Assembly (NCBI GenBank): GCA_016713585.1
Contig: JADJOV010000003.1
Span: 122,887-186,886, forward strand
Source of the DNA: Bdellovibrionales bacterium
Lineage (GTDB): Bacteria; Bdellovibrionota; Bdellovibrionia; Bdellovibrionales; Bdellovibrionaceae
Direction of reading: 5' to 3'
DNA length: 64,000 nucleotides
This document shows positions 8,425 through 17,772 of this stretch, piece by piece. Under the pieces are notes generated by a model, which saw only the letters and a list, made by a program, of their open reading frames with translations, ran no database searches and was not told the DNA's origin. Position 1 is the first letter of the stretch. Every line of letters starts with the position of its first letter. Position numbers and translations under genes: made by a program.

Positions 8425-9845
8425 GTTTTCTTTTGGTTTCAAAGCATTTTCAAGTGGAGCGGGAGTCCTTGGCTAAGCTCTTATGCCCATATCAAGGACC
8501 CGTGGAATCTTTGGAGCTTCCATTAGGTTACGTGATCTATGCTTCAAGTCTCTGTGAGATCAAAGAAGATAAGTTCTCTTTGAAATTGCCGAGAGGTCAT
8601 CAGCAGGAGCCTCATAGTGCTTGGTGTGAAATTACGGAAAATCAAACAAGAAAATTCCTGAAATTGTTAACAGATCCCTTTGGGCAGTGTCCGCTTTGGA
8701 TTTTTGAATCAATGAACGGCTTGATAATAACGACTGAGGCTAAGAGTCTCATGGCCGTGGTCAATTTGTATGATGAGGACATAGATAGGTCTCAAATACT
8801 CCAAAAGCAGAAGACGTATCAATGGAAGTCGAACGAAGAAATTTGTACCGTTAGACCCCATCAGCCAGGGGAAAGCCCTTTCAAGAATATCAAGCGAGTA
8901 AGATCTGGCGCAGAACTTTCTTTGGACCTTGAGAATCAATCCATAACCTATACTTTGAAACCTTACCCGTGGAATGAGGTCCCCCCGACTCTCGCTCCCG
9001 GGCCATCACCAGATGGGGCCTCAGAGGAAGTGCTTGAGTATTACAGGACCCTATTGGAGACAGCGCTCACGACTTCCCTCAAGGCAATTCCTGCCACCCC
9101 CAAAACAATAGTTTTTCTATCTGGTGGAATTGACTCTTCAGTAGCTACCGTACTTTGTCGTCAGCGCTTTTCTGCTTTGTCGACCCAAAGTCTGGGAACT
9201 CGGTTGGGAAATGAGTTCGATGCTTCAGACGGGATTTCGACTGACCTGAAGGTACCTAATTTGAAAGTGATCATGCAGGATCAGGAGCTATTCCAAGCAT
9301 TTAAGAGAGTGATTTACGAGAATGAACTGACCGATGGTTTGACAGCAGAGATTCTCTTACAACTGGAGTGTCTGAGTGCTCAAACCAAGGGCGAAGGGCG
9401 CCAGGTTGTAACTGGATATGGTGCAGATCTTCTCTTTGGGGGAATGTTGCAGCATAAAGCCTATATGAAGGCAACCGGGGTATTCGATACTCCCTCATTG
9501 ATGGAACGAGCCCTATGGTCCGGGGAATTTTCGCCTTTTTACTATTGGAAACGAGGACAGAGGTTTTTTCACCTTTTTTGGCATCCTTCGGTTGTTAGGG
9601 TTGGAATGCAGATTCCCACTGCACTGAATTTTTGTCAGGATTCAGACAAGCATATTTTGAGATCCCTTGCTGCTCAAAGGGGCTGGATTCAGAGCGAAAA
9701 GGCATTTCGCTCTAAAATGAGTATGACAAATGGAACTCGGGTTCATGAAATTCTATCTGGGGTTCTGGGTTTTACTGATCCCTATGGATACCAAGAGAAA
9801 ACTCGTTGGGCTCTAACCTACTTGAAAGCGGAGTTGGCGCGATGA
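8421..9845 (+). CDS. Asparagine-synthetase-fold ATP-dependent amide ligase, beta-lactam-synthetase-like
   Basis: The 474-residue protein carries the PP-loop SGGIDSS (234-240) and a GYGADLLFGG segment (332-341) of the asparagine synthetase C-domain. An N-terminal domain of about 190 residues resembles an Ntn glutaminase in position, but there is no Cys at position 2 (the protein starts MSFLL). Class B asparagine synthetases need that cysteine to release ammonia from glutamine. Beta-lactam synthetases and related amide ligases lack it and use an internal or external amine. The gene is coupled on both sides by ATGA overlaps with the acyl ligase and the oxoamine synthase, so it probably forms an amide or lactam in the same pathway (inference). 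No lasso-peptide precursor or B1/B2 partner is visible. Confidence 0.7.
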   Translation: MSFLLVSKHFQVERESLAKLLCPYQGPVESLELPLGYVIYASSLCEIKEDKFSLKLPRGHQQEPHSAWCEITENQTRKFLKLLTDPFGQCPLWIFESMNGLIITTEAKSLMAVVNLYDEDIDRSQILQKQKTYQWKSNEEICTVRPHQPGESPFKNIKRVRSGAELSLDLENQSITYTLKPYPWNEVPPTLAPGPSPDGASEEVLEYYRTLLETALTTSLKAIPATPKTIVFLSGGIDSSVATVLCRQRFSALSTQSLGTRLGNEFDASDGISTDLKVPNLKVIMQDQELFQAFKRVIYENELTDGLTAEILLQLECLSAQTKGEGRQVVTGYGADLLFGGMLQHKAYMKATGVFDTPSLMERALWSGEFSPFYYWKRGQRFFHLFWHPSVVRVGMQIPTALNFCQDSDKHILRSLAAQRGWIQSEKAFRSKMSMTNGTRVHEILSGVLGFTDPYGYQEKTRWALTYLKAELAR

Positions 9846-11124
9846 TAAAGAATTCGTGGATAGAGAATTTCTTATCTTCTAAATCAGAAGACTTGTTTGA
9901 AAAATGCGAACATCTACAGATCGAAATGAATCGCATCAATAAGCAATTTCACTTAAATAGCACATTTGCTTTACCACTGCAAAGTGGATTAGACCGAGAA
10001 GTCGACGTTCATAATCCATGGACACAAAAGGACGAGAAGTGGGTATGTTTTGATTCTAACGGATATTTGGGACTCCAGCACCATCCTCGTGTGAAAGCGA
10101 AGGTTCAGGCTGTCGTTGATGAAATGGGCGCGGGGACACCGAGCGTCCCTCTTCTTGGAGGCAGTCAGAAGTATTCAGAGGCCCTCAAGGGGACACTTTG
10201 TCAGTATCACGACAGGCAGGGCGCCCTACTTTTTTCCAGCGGCTATTTGGCCAACTGCGGAGTTCTTAGCGGCTTAGTGCGAAAGAACGATGCGATCGTT
10301 CTCGACGAAAGATCTCATATGAGTCTCTATCAGGAGCTTTGTTATCTAAGAGTCGGCATGTGTTTTTTTACAAAAATAATAATATGACTGATCTTGAGGC
10401 TGTCCTTAAGTTGGTGCGAGCGGATCCAAAGATAAAAGGAGTTTTGGTTGTCACGGATGGAATTTTTAGTATGACGGGAGCACTTGTTCCCCTGCCAGAT
10501 TTTGTTCGAATTGCTAAGAAATATGGCGCAAAAACCTTGGTCGATGAGGCCCACTCAGTTGGTGTTGTCGGTGAGGCCGGTCGTGGAGTTGAAGAGTATT
10601 TTAACATGCCAGGACAGATTGATATTCTGGTCGGAACCTTTAGCAAGGCCTTTGGTTTTGTGGGAGGTTATGTTGTGGCTCGAAAGAGCATTATTGACTA
10701 TCTGCAATTTACTGCGGCCGCCTGGATTTTTTCTACCTCGCTTCCGAGTTGTATCTTGGCAGGAATCAATGAAGCCGTTCACACTCATATTCAAGACAAG
10801 ACCATCATCGCGAAACTCAGACGAAATCGAGATTACCTCTGGGAAAACATTAAACGCCAATTGCTGGTCCCGATCCCAATTCGAGTTGGTGCAATCATGC
10901 CGCTCCTCTTTTCATCAAACGAGAGTCTTCTTAAGGCTGTTGAGACTCTGGCAAGGCATAAAATAAAATGCGGAGCAGTGACCTTTCCTGCTATCAAAAG
11001 AGGTGTCGGCCTCTTAAGAATTATTCCCACCGCGAGTCATTCATTCGAGGACTTTGATCGTTTGAGTGAGGCTCTTGCTGAAATCGAAGGCCGTTATGGG
11101 TTCACAAAGGCGCCCTCTCAATAG
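9842..11124 (+). CDS. Alpha-oxoamine synthase, PLP-dependent (one indel)
   Basis: Fold-type I aminotransferase of the AONS/KBL/SPT/CqsA family, which condenses an acyl thioester with an amino acid and loses CO2 to give an aminoketone. Motifs: SNGYLGL, GTPSVPLLGG, DERSHMSLY (stacking His), VDEAHSVGVVG (PLP-binding Asp/His), and GTFSKAFG with the Schiff-base lysine. ATG at 9842 overlaps the previous stop. The frame shifts near 10335-10340. One added base (for example T in the short T run) restores 427 residues, typical for the family. The amino-acid partner and acyl chain cannot be read from sequence. Biotin synthesis (BioF) is unlikely, since no other bio gene is present. Serine-palmitoyltransferase-like or autoinducer-like roles are both possible. 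Confidence 0.85.
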
Positions 11125-11248
11125 CGGTGCAACCACAGAATAAACACACCACATTGTTGGAACAAATGAATATATATCTGATTTGAGGTCTGCATGGTCG
11201 TTCATTTGTGGATGAATCAGCGGACAAGCCATTTGAACTCGAATTTCT

Positions 11249-12748
11249 CTATTCAAAGCGACATTCTCTAACACAGTCGTCACCAGTGAAATGCACTCGT
11301 CTGCTAGACAAACACTCTGCCGTGCCCTTATGGCGAATTATGGCCACCTCGGAATCCATGAGCTTCCTCGGTTTGCCGTCAAAACGACTCAAACAGGCTG
11401 CCACTCCATATTTCAAAAATCCTCGTTCCATTGTCGGAGCACCCTCACTCAAATAGTCACGAACGCCGAACCGATTAACCCCAACACTATTTTTGCTAGG
11501 ACTACTTTGTAGGAGTGTAAAATCAAAATTTTCCCAAGTCAGGTTCTCACAGTCTTCTTTCTTGGTAACGTGAGATATCCCAAAGGGGTCAGCACTCACT
11601 CTGTCAATAAAAACAACATGCCCTCTGATGGCCATGATGTCCCCAACCTGGAGAGAATGAGTAGAGTTGACCTCAATTCGATCAAAACAGGATAAACCAC
11701 TCGATTCAGGGTTCAAAAAATCGCTGGAATTACGTCGACTATATATCGGCTTGTTCGGCAGTCCGGGGCTATATCTGAGCCCTGCGTGGGCAATTGCAGA
11801 GGACACAAATGCTGAACAATCAACTCCAAGGGCAGGTCCCCCTATCCCGGCATTTTCAAAAAAGCTGAGGGTATTTTGACCATCCCAATGGGGAACTCCA
11901 CCATAATCATAGACAGGCGGAGCATTCTGAACCGAGCGACAGGAGGTCGGCAAATCTCGATCAAAAGGATCAAAATTCAAATAGAAATGAGTCTTTTGAA
12001 GAAGCGATATGTTTGTATACTTTCGTCCCCACCCAACATGGTCAACTTTGTTGTCCCTTGTAACTCCTTGCAAGTCGGGAGTTTGTATAGAGAGATCTGG
12101 CAATCTCAAGACATCACAGCTTTGATAGATATTTGCAAACGTCCAGCGAGCTCCGAGGGTCATTCTTGAAAGCGCTGATTCACGAGCTGTCGTCTCGAGG
12201 GGAATTACATCGGAGGCTGGCGGCGGGCATTGATCGTTCAAATTCTGATTCATTCCATATTTCTCAATCAAGATTTTGAATCGATTAAGACTGCTCTGTA
12301 ATAGTTCTCCATTTTTTTGAAGGTCAGAAGATTCAATGCTTCCAGTCTCAAGGGAGATCAGCCAACGAGTTTGATCAGTCACGGAAAGATCTGATGACAC
12401 CTCTTTGTTTGTCAAGATGCGAAGGATCGATTGATAGCTCTCGCGAAAATCAGTCTGGTCCTTCTCAGTCATTGATACCATTGAAAGCTTCTGATCCAAA
12501 ACATCCATGGCTGACTTCAGCAGGGCTTCCTCATTTGGCGATACTTTATTCTGATCCAAAAAAAGATAGAATGAATCAAAAACTTGACTCCGAAAAGTCT
12601 GACATCCAATTGTCCGACCCAGGCTCTGTCCCATCTCTTGGCTCTTGGTCTCTACGTTAGAAGTACATCCAACAATAAAAGAGAAGCAAAATATGAACAA
12701 AATGAACGAAGTTCTAGTTAAGACGATCATTGCCCAGATTGGAAACAT
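11249..12748 (-). CDS. Lipoprotein with NlpC/P60-like cysteine peptidase motif
   Basis: A 499-residue protein with a lipoprotein signal peptide ending in FIVGC (Cys about residue 28). The first half is helical and unrecognised. In the second half GVDCSAFVSSAIAHAG gives the Cys and GDIMAIRGHVVFI the His expected of an NlpC/P60 or CHAP-like catalytic pair, so a periplasmic cell-wall amidase or endopeptidase is likely. The alternative start (Met7, at 12730) would give a shorter signal peptide. It stands alone: convergent with the oxoamine synthase (124-base gap holding nothing obvious) and divergent from epmA across 272 bases. I see no zinc site or SH3 domain. Confidence 0.65.
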   Translation of the reverse strand: MFPIWAMIVLTRTSFILFIFCFSFIVGCTSNVETKSQEMGQSLGRTIGCQTFRSQVFDSFYLFLDQNKVSPNEEALLKSAMDVLDQKLSMVSMTEKDQTDFRESYQSILRILTNKEVSSDLSVTDQTRWLISLETGSIESSDLQKNGELLQSSLNRFKILIEKYGMNQNLNDQCPPPASDVIPLETTARESALSRMTLGARWTFANIYQSCDVLRLPDLSIQTPDLQGVTRDNKVDHVGWGRKYTNISLLQKTHFYLNFDPFDRDLPTSCRSVQNAPPVYDYGGVPHWDGQNTLSFFENAGIGGPALGVDCSAFVSSAIAHAGLRYSPGLPNKPIYSRRNSSDFLNPESSGLSCFDRIEVNSTHSLQVGDIMAIRGHVVFIDRVSADPFGISHVTKKEDCENLTWENFDFTLLQSSPSKNSVGVNRFGVRDYLSEGAPTMERGFLKYGVAACLSRFDGKPRKLMDSEVAIIRHKGTAECLSSRRVHFTGDDCVRECRFE

Positions 12749-13020
12749 TTGATTACCCCATTATCTTTTTACCAAGTATAAATCGAGCTGTCTACAGACA
12801 AGAAATGCTCTCTGGAGAGGTTTGACTTTTGGGAGATTTTGTAAAATTTGCGTGTCTAAAGATTGGTGGAACTTTGGCAATTTTTTCTTTCCTTGCGCTA
12901 GTCAAAGCGTCGTAGTAATTTTGAGTGTAAGTGGGTGAAGGCATCACTCTATGTCAGAGTAATTACTAGGTCAGAGCGATTAAAAGTCTTGGATTCGAAT
13001 GAGGCAAAACGGATTGATTT

Positions 13021-14352
13021 GTGAATCGTAGTCAGTTTTTACAAAAGGTCTGGAAGAAATATCCCGCAAGCCGAGAAAATGCCATGTGCCGCGGTCGATT
13101 GATCGAGATCAAAACCCGATCAAATTCTAATTCAGTGGGAAATGATGATACATTTGAAACAAACGAGACAGCTGAATTGAGCGAAGTCGAGTTGTGTCTC
13201 GAACAAGATTTCGTGAAAAAAACATTTCGAGTGAAAAATTCATCCATTGTCCAGATCCTGCGTGTTGGAGATCTGATCGAAATTCTGCCTGGGGCTTCTG
13301 AGGTGGTCCTGCTTGCGCCAAATTTGGCTGACAATGCTTCCACTATCAGGAGGACGCGATGGGGGGTCACGAGCGGGCAGTTCAGCTGGGACTCTGGAAC
13401 GACTTTGTCCGATGCATACGAGAGTTTTTCGTGAACAAGGGTTTCCTGGAAATTGCAACGCCAAGTTTGGTTGTTTGCCCTGGCACTGAACCATCACTTG
13501 AAGTCTATAGGACGATACATATTCAGGGAGGGCGTTCGCGGGAGTTTTTCCTTCCGACGAGTCCTGAGCTTCATCTGAAAAAATGTTTAGGATTAGGTTT
13601 TGAGAAAATTTTTGAAATCACGAAGAGTTATCGAAACAATGAAATGACTGATCGGCATCAGGCAGAGTTTTGGATTCTAGAATGGTATCGAGCTTTCAGA
13701 GAGCAAAAAGTATTGAGGAAGATCGTGAGGATTTAATTTTTATTCTTGCAGAAGCCCTGCCTGGCGCGAGAAGACCGAAGCGTGTTGTGCATAAGTCCGT
13801 GGCGCAATTGTTTCTTGAAACCTTTTCCTTTGAGTTAACACCGATCACTTCTGAAACTGAGTTGAAGACCTTGGCTCAAAGCAATTCAATTGATGTTCAT
13901 GCAGCGACTTGCATTGACGATATATTTTTTCTGTTATTTTATGAGATCGAGCAAAGAATGAATCCTGATGACTTATTGTTTGTCGTTGGATACCCACCCT
14001 ATCAAGCAGCTTTGGCAAGAATTGATGAGCAGGGATGGGCCGAGCGTTTTGAAGTTTACTGGCAGGGCTTTGAATTGGCAAATGCGTTTCATGAGCTCAA
14101 TGATCCAGTGATACAGCGAGAACGAGCCCGACAAGATATTTTGAAAAGAGAAAGTTCTGGAAAACAAAAAATTCCTTTTGATGAAGAATTCTTTGAAGCG
14201 CTCGAGGGGGGCTCCCACCCGCCGCTGGGATCGCGCTGGGTCTTGAGAGACTCTTTATGGCTTTTTATGGGATAAATAAAATTCAAGATGTACGACTATT
14301 TCCAATGGGAATAGAAGCAGTTACATATTCAGGCCCGTCCAAAAATAAGTGA
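13021..14352 (+). CDS. epmA: EpmA/GenX-like class II lysyl-tRNA-synthetase paralogue with N-terminal extension (three indels)
   Basis: Residues from about 115 on match EpmA, the enzyme that attaches beta-lysine to elongation factor P: FFLPTSPELHLKK (motif 2 lead-in), FEITKSYRNNEM, EFWILEWYRAF, FEVYWQGFELANAFHEL, and a C-terminal AAGIALGLERLFMAFYG readable after correction. The frame breaks at three homopolymers: G run 13361-13366, A run 13705-13709 and G run 14206-14211. Each is one base short. Correction gives 444 residues ending at TGA 14350-14352, against about 325 for E. coli EpmA. The extra 115 N-terminal residues include a beta-rich segment around RGRLIEIK and LRVGDLIEIL that may be an OB-like fold (inference). 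GTG start. The next gene ends on the following base, convergently. Confidence 0.75.
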
Positions 14353-15021
14353 TCAGTTTCTAGATTTTATTTGAGAAGCTTCAATAAAACAAAGCCCCGA
14401 CGGCTTGGCCTCTTGGGAGATCCCGAGCGAAGCGTCGATCATGCTTTGGACTAAGTCTTCTGCCTTTGTAGAAAACCCCACGAGAAAATTCTGCGGAATG
14501 ATTTTTTCGACAAGATCCATGGCTCTAATTGCGAGCAATTCTCCGAGACGAAATTCGCTGCGATTGACCAGAAGAAGACCTGGTCGGAATATAATAATGC
14601 TATCGATCTTTCGAGACTGGAGATCGGCCTCCGCCTCACCCTTAACTTGGTTATAGAAAATGTGAGAGTTTTTTTTTGCACCCATCGCAGAAATCAAAAT
14701 AAATCTTTTGACTCTGAGTCTTTCGGCGAGCTGCCCGAGGAGGTGGACTCCGCCAAAGTCAACCTGACGGAATTTTTCCTGAGACCCAGCAGTTTTAATG
14801 GTTGTGCCGAGGCAGCAAAAAATGACATCAATATTGTTTTCAAAATTGAGGCTTGTGAGGTCTTCCAGGGAATCAATTTTGAGCTCTTTGAGCTTCGCTG
14901 ATTGGATTGTTAGAGGACGCCTTGTGATCGCAATAATTTCCGCGAATCGGTCATCTGTTAAGAGCCGACTTAACAAAAGACTCCCGATGGCCCCTGTGGA
15001 TCCGGCGACTAGAGCTTTCAT
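14353..15021 (-). CDS. Atypical SDR, NAD(P)-binding oxidoreductase
   Basis: A 222-residue Rossmann protein with GSTGAIG at the N-terminus (residues 7-13) and YNQVKGEAE (Tyr-x3-Lys) in the middle. This layout is that of atypical SDRs such as HTATIP2/TIP30-like or NmrA-like proteins. Length is full for the family. The substrate cannot be predicted, and many members are redox sensors rather than enzymes. It is transcribed leftward and separated by only 34 bases from the HU gene upstream, so the two may share a transcript. Confidence 0.7.
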   Translation of the reverse strand: MKALVAGSTGAIGSLLLSRLLTDDRFAEIIAITRRPLTIQSAKLKELKIDSLEDLTSLNFENNIDVIFCCLGTTIKTAGSQEKFRQVDFGGVHLLGQLAERLRVKRFILISAMGAKKNSHIFYNQVKGEAEADLQSRKIDSIIIFRPGLLLVNRSEFRLGELLAIRAMDLVEKIIPQNFLVGFSTKAEDLVQSMIDASLGISQEAKPSGLCFIEASQIKSRN

Positions 15022-15055
15022 ACCCAGAGCCCTCTTTTATTTGTGAATGTATGAG

Positions 15056-15358
15056 TTAAACTTTCTTCTTTGGAACGTTCGCGTTGATATCCTCTTTGAG
15101 CTCTTTGCCCACTTTAAAAAAAGGAAGTTTTTTTTCTTCCACATCAATCACTTGGCCGGTGCGAGGATTTCGACCCTTATAGGATCCATATTGGCGATTG
15201 ACGAAAGATCCAAAACCGCGAATTTCGATACGATCATCTTTAAGAAGGGCTTCAACCATCGAGTCAAAAATCGTATTGACGACGGTCTCGGCTTTGACGC
15301 GAGTAATTTTAGCTTTGTCTGCAACGATGTTGATTAAATCAGCTTTTGTGAGTGCCAT
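15056..15358 (-). CDS. hup: HU-family histone-like DNA-binding protein
   Basis: A 100-residue protein with the whole HU/IHF fold: N-terminal helix pair (MALTKADLINIVADKA) and the flanking beta arm with GRNPRTG (residues about 63-69), whose proline intercalates into DNA. The C-terminal tail PKKKV is basic. It bends and compacts DNA and would act as a nucleoid protein. ATG at 15358 is preceded by GGAAC-type purines. The downstream oxidoreductase gene lies 34 bases away. HU versus IHF subunit cannot be decided from sequence alone. Confidence 0.92.
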   Translation of the reverse strand: MALTKADLINIVADKAKITRVKAETVVNTIFDSMVEALLKDDRIEIRGFGSFVNRQYGSYKGRNPRTGQVIDVEEKKLPFFKVGKELKEDINANVPKKKV

Positions 15359-15474
15359 GGGTTCCTTCGCGTTTCATGCTGTTCTAACTTATTGATAAGA
15401 CTAAATTATACAGATTTGAGCTAGACTGAGAAGAAAATAAAGAGCTTGGCGCAAAGCATTTAAGAATCTTTATT

Positions 15475-16656
15475 TTACCTTGGCGCCTCACTGGCCTCTA
15501 TTTGCGCCCCAGGAACCCTGTAAAATCCTGTTTTGAGGAGGATTTTTTGATAGGCCTCCAGAATAGAGGCGATCATTTTTTGGGTATCGAAAAGGTCGAC
15601 GACCTTTTTTCGTGCCCTCTCGCCAATTTCAGCCACGGCGATGGTGCCAGAGAAAATCTCCAACATAAGCTGGGCCAGGGACTCAATATCAGCCGGTCGC
15701 AGCAGAAAACCATCAACTCCATCGTCAATTATATGGCCGATGGGGCTCACTTCGGAACCAATAATTACTTTTTTTTGGGCCATGGCTTCAATCATACTGG
15801 GTTCAAAGCCAGTTGTGCGGGAGCGTAGGTTAATAAAAAGATCCCCGAGCAAGACATAATCTAATATATCTTGGGATTTTTGGGCGCCGGTCAGAATAAC
15901 TCGATTTCCTAGGGCGAGATTTAAAACTTCAAACTCAATTTGTTTAAATAATGGACCGTTCCCAACAACAATCAAATACGCATTTGGTTTTTTAATGGCA
16001 ACCTTTTCAAATGAAAGGAGAATATTTTTGAGTTCATGCAATTCGGTCATATCAGAAATTGTTACTGCGATATGAGAATTTTCCGGAAGTCCCAGCGTTG
16101 CTTTCAATTCGGCTGATTTTTCTTTTGGCGAGAGGTCCCCAATTTCAATTCCATAGGGAACGGCAAAAAAAGTTGTCACAAACTTATAGGTGACAGCAAG
16201 TCCAGTCGTCAGAAGGCTCGTGAGGGTTTCTTGGCCCATCCCCAAAATAGAAAACAACTGGGACATTTGGGTGGCTTCCACATCATAGGCGACAGCCAGA
16301 TGTAGTTCGTCTTTGGTTTTTGCAATTTTATAGGCTGAATTATCGAGGCCATGCAGAATATGGAAAGGTTTTTCCTTATGGAGCTCGCGAAATTTTCGTA
16401 GGGCTAGGTCAGAAAAATAACTTTTGCCACGAAACTGAAGGCCTTCTTCCAGATAAAAGGTACGAACCCCATCTCGTACAACTTCGGAACGAGCGAGAGA
16501 GCTAGTTGTTGAGAGGACAGTGACTTGGTGACCGCGGCGGGCGAGACCCCGAGCAATAGACCAAAGAAAACCATGGTCGCTCTTTCGGCTGAGAATCTGA
16601 AATCGTGTTCCAACGAGACAGATATTGAGAGATTTGGGAATAACACCTTTTCGCAT
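15475..16656 (-). CDS. GT4-type glycosyltransferase
   Basis: A 393-residue GT-B enzyme. The N-terminal domain has a sugar-acceptor style start (LNICLVGTRFQ, then SDHGFLWSIARGLARRGHQVTVLS). The C-terminal Rossmann half contains LIVVGNGPL and the donor-binding FEPSMIEAMAQKKVIIGSE with the family E-x7-E motif, and ends near a GFLL loop. It would add a sugar from a nucleotide donor to a lipid or polysaccharide in the cytoplasm. It is the last gene of a leftward run and begins 15 bases after the related glycosyltransferase stop. Confidence 0.75.
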   Translation of the reverse strand: MRKGVIPKSLNICLVGTRFQILSRKSDHGFLWSIARGLARRGHQVTVLSTTSSLARSEVVRDGVRTFYLEEGLQFRGKSYFSDLALRKFRELHKEKPFHILHGLDNSAYKIAKTKDELHLAVAYDVEATQMSQLFSILGMGQETLTSLLTTGLAVTYKFVTTFFAVPYGIEIGDLSPKEKSAELKATLGLPENSHIAVTISDMTELHELKNILLSFEKVAIKKPNAYLIVVGNGPLFKQIEFEVLNLALGNRVILTGAQKSQDILDYVLLGDLFINLRSRTTGFEPSMIEAMAQKKVIIGSEVSPIGHIIDDGVDGFLLRPADIESLAQLMLEIFSGTIAVAEIGERARKKVVDLFDTQKMIASILEAYQKILLKTGFYRVPGAQIEASEAPR

Positions 16657-16671
16657 ATATCCTATAACTTA

Positions 16672-17772
16672 TCAGGAGACTGCTTTTTCAGACAAAGCTT
16701 TATTGTAAAGTCTGTTCAAATCATTGGTCGAATGATCAATGAGGTCCCTTGCGTTTTGCGGAGAAAGATGCTCGAGAGTCTGAAGGGAAGGCAAGGCCAA
16801 GATCCGACTGAGCTCGGATTTCAGGTGGTCCTTTTTAAGAATATGGCAATTGACCCCGTCTTTCCAAAGTCTAGAATGCATAATGGCTTGGGTCGTATCA
16901 ATAATGGGTGTAGTTCCTGATTGCCAGGCCATCCAAATGAGCTCGGTGTAGGCAGTTGGGCTCAGTGGAAGCCCGGCAAGCCAAAGAGCCTCACAAGAAT
17001 GTAGCAATTCTTGGCTTGCCTGTGGCAGGTTGGATCCCGAGAGGGTCCAGGAAATCGAAGCTAACTGAAGCTGCCTGGTGAGTTTTTTTCGGGACCGAAC
17101 GGGCCAATCTCCCCAGCTTCCAAGAAAGGCAATATGTCGTTGGGCAGAAAGTTGGTGAAGGATCGTTTTTAACTGCAAATTCAGGCCAGAGGGATCAAGT
17201 ACAAAAGGGAGGGCCAGAGTTTTTTGACCCCCTAGTTTTTCTTTCAGTAAATTGAACTCATCAGTCTGTGGAGTGTTTTGGTTTAAATTCTCCAGCAGCG
17301 GCGGCAACAGGCCTCGATTTTGTCTTCGACTCTGTACATGCAAACCTCGAAGGTGGCCGAGAGTTTCCATGGAGGGGCAGGTGACGATATCGCTGTGCTC
17401 GACCAAAAATTTTAACCAAGTTTTGTTTCTGAGTCCCCGGTCGGGGTCTAAAAATGAAGTTGTGACAACACAATGAGGCAGAGTTTGAGCCACATAAGCA
17501 AGCAACCACTCAGCTACAGAGACTTGATCTTTTTCCAATATCAAATGAAAAATTTGTGGATTTAAATTCAGCAAAACTGGGATAAAGCGCAAGCCCTCCC
17601 AGGCACTCCAAGTTTTGAAGTAGGTCATTACTTCAATACCACCTGTTGAATGCTGGACCTCGGCATCTCTGGCCGTGATCAAGTGAACCTGATGCTGCTG
17701 AGCTTGCAGCGACTGGGCCAAAGGCCAGACAGTATGATGGAGGTGGCGGCCGACCAAAACTATTTTTGCCAT
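16672..17772 (-). CDS. Glycosyltransferase-like GT-B protein
   Basis: A 366-residue protein with a GT-B style N-terminus (AKIVLVGRHLHHTVWPLAQSLQAQQHQVHLITAR, residues 2-36) and a second Rossmann-like half (IAFLGSWGDWPV, LWLAGLPLSPTAYTELIWMAW). The E-x7-E motif is poorly preserved, so it may be a divergent family or an inactive partner of the adjacent GT4 enzyme. Its start lies 13 bases inside the NUDIX gene, which shows translational coupling. Acceptor and donor unknown. Confidence 0.5.
   Translation of the reverse strand: MAKIVLVGRHLHHTVWPLAQSLQAQQHQVHLITARDAEVQHSTGGIEVMTYFKTWSAWEGLRFIPVLLNLNPQIFHLILEKDQVSVAEWLLAYVAQTLPHCVVTTSFLDPDRGLRNKTWLKFLVEHSDIVTCPSMETLGHLRGLHVQSRRQNRGLLPPLLENLNQNTPQTDEFNLLKEKLGGQKTLALPFVLDPSGLNLQLKTILHQLSAQRHIAFLGSWGDWPVRSRKKLTRQLQLASISWTLSGSNLPQASQELLHSCEALWLAGLPLSPTAYTELIWMAWQSGTTPIIDTTQAIMHSRLWKDGVNCHILKKDHLKSELSRILALPSLQTLEHLSPQNARDLIDHSTNDLNRLYNKALSEKAVS

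Noticed and set aside
4808..9845. Carbapenem cluster (crotonase plus beta-lactam-synthetase-like protein)
   Set aside because: No CarC-type Fe/2-oxoglutarate oxygenase is present, and the oxoamine synthase, ACP and ligase do not fit that pathway. Only the pairing is reminiscent.
15475..16656. Internal deletion or break in the GT4 enzyme
   Set aside because: The middle segment looks shorter than usual, but the frame is continuous and the donor site intact. The evidence is too weak to call a defect.
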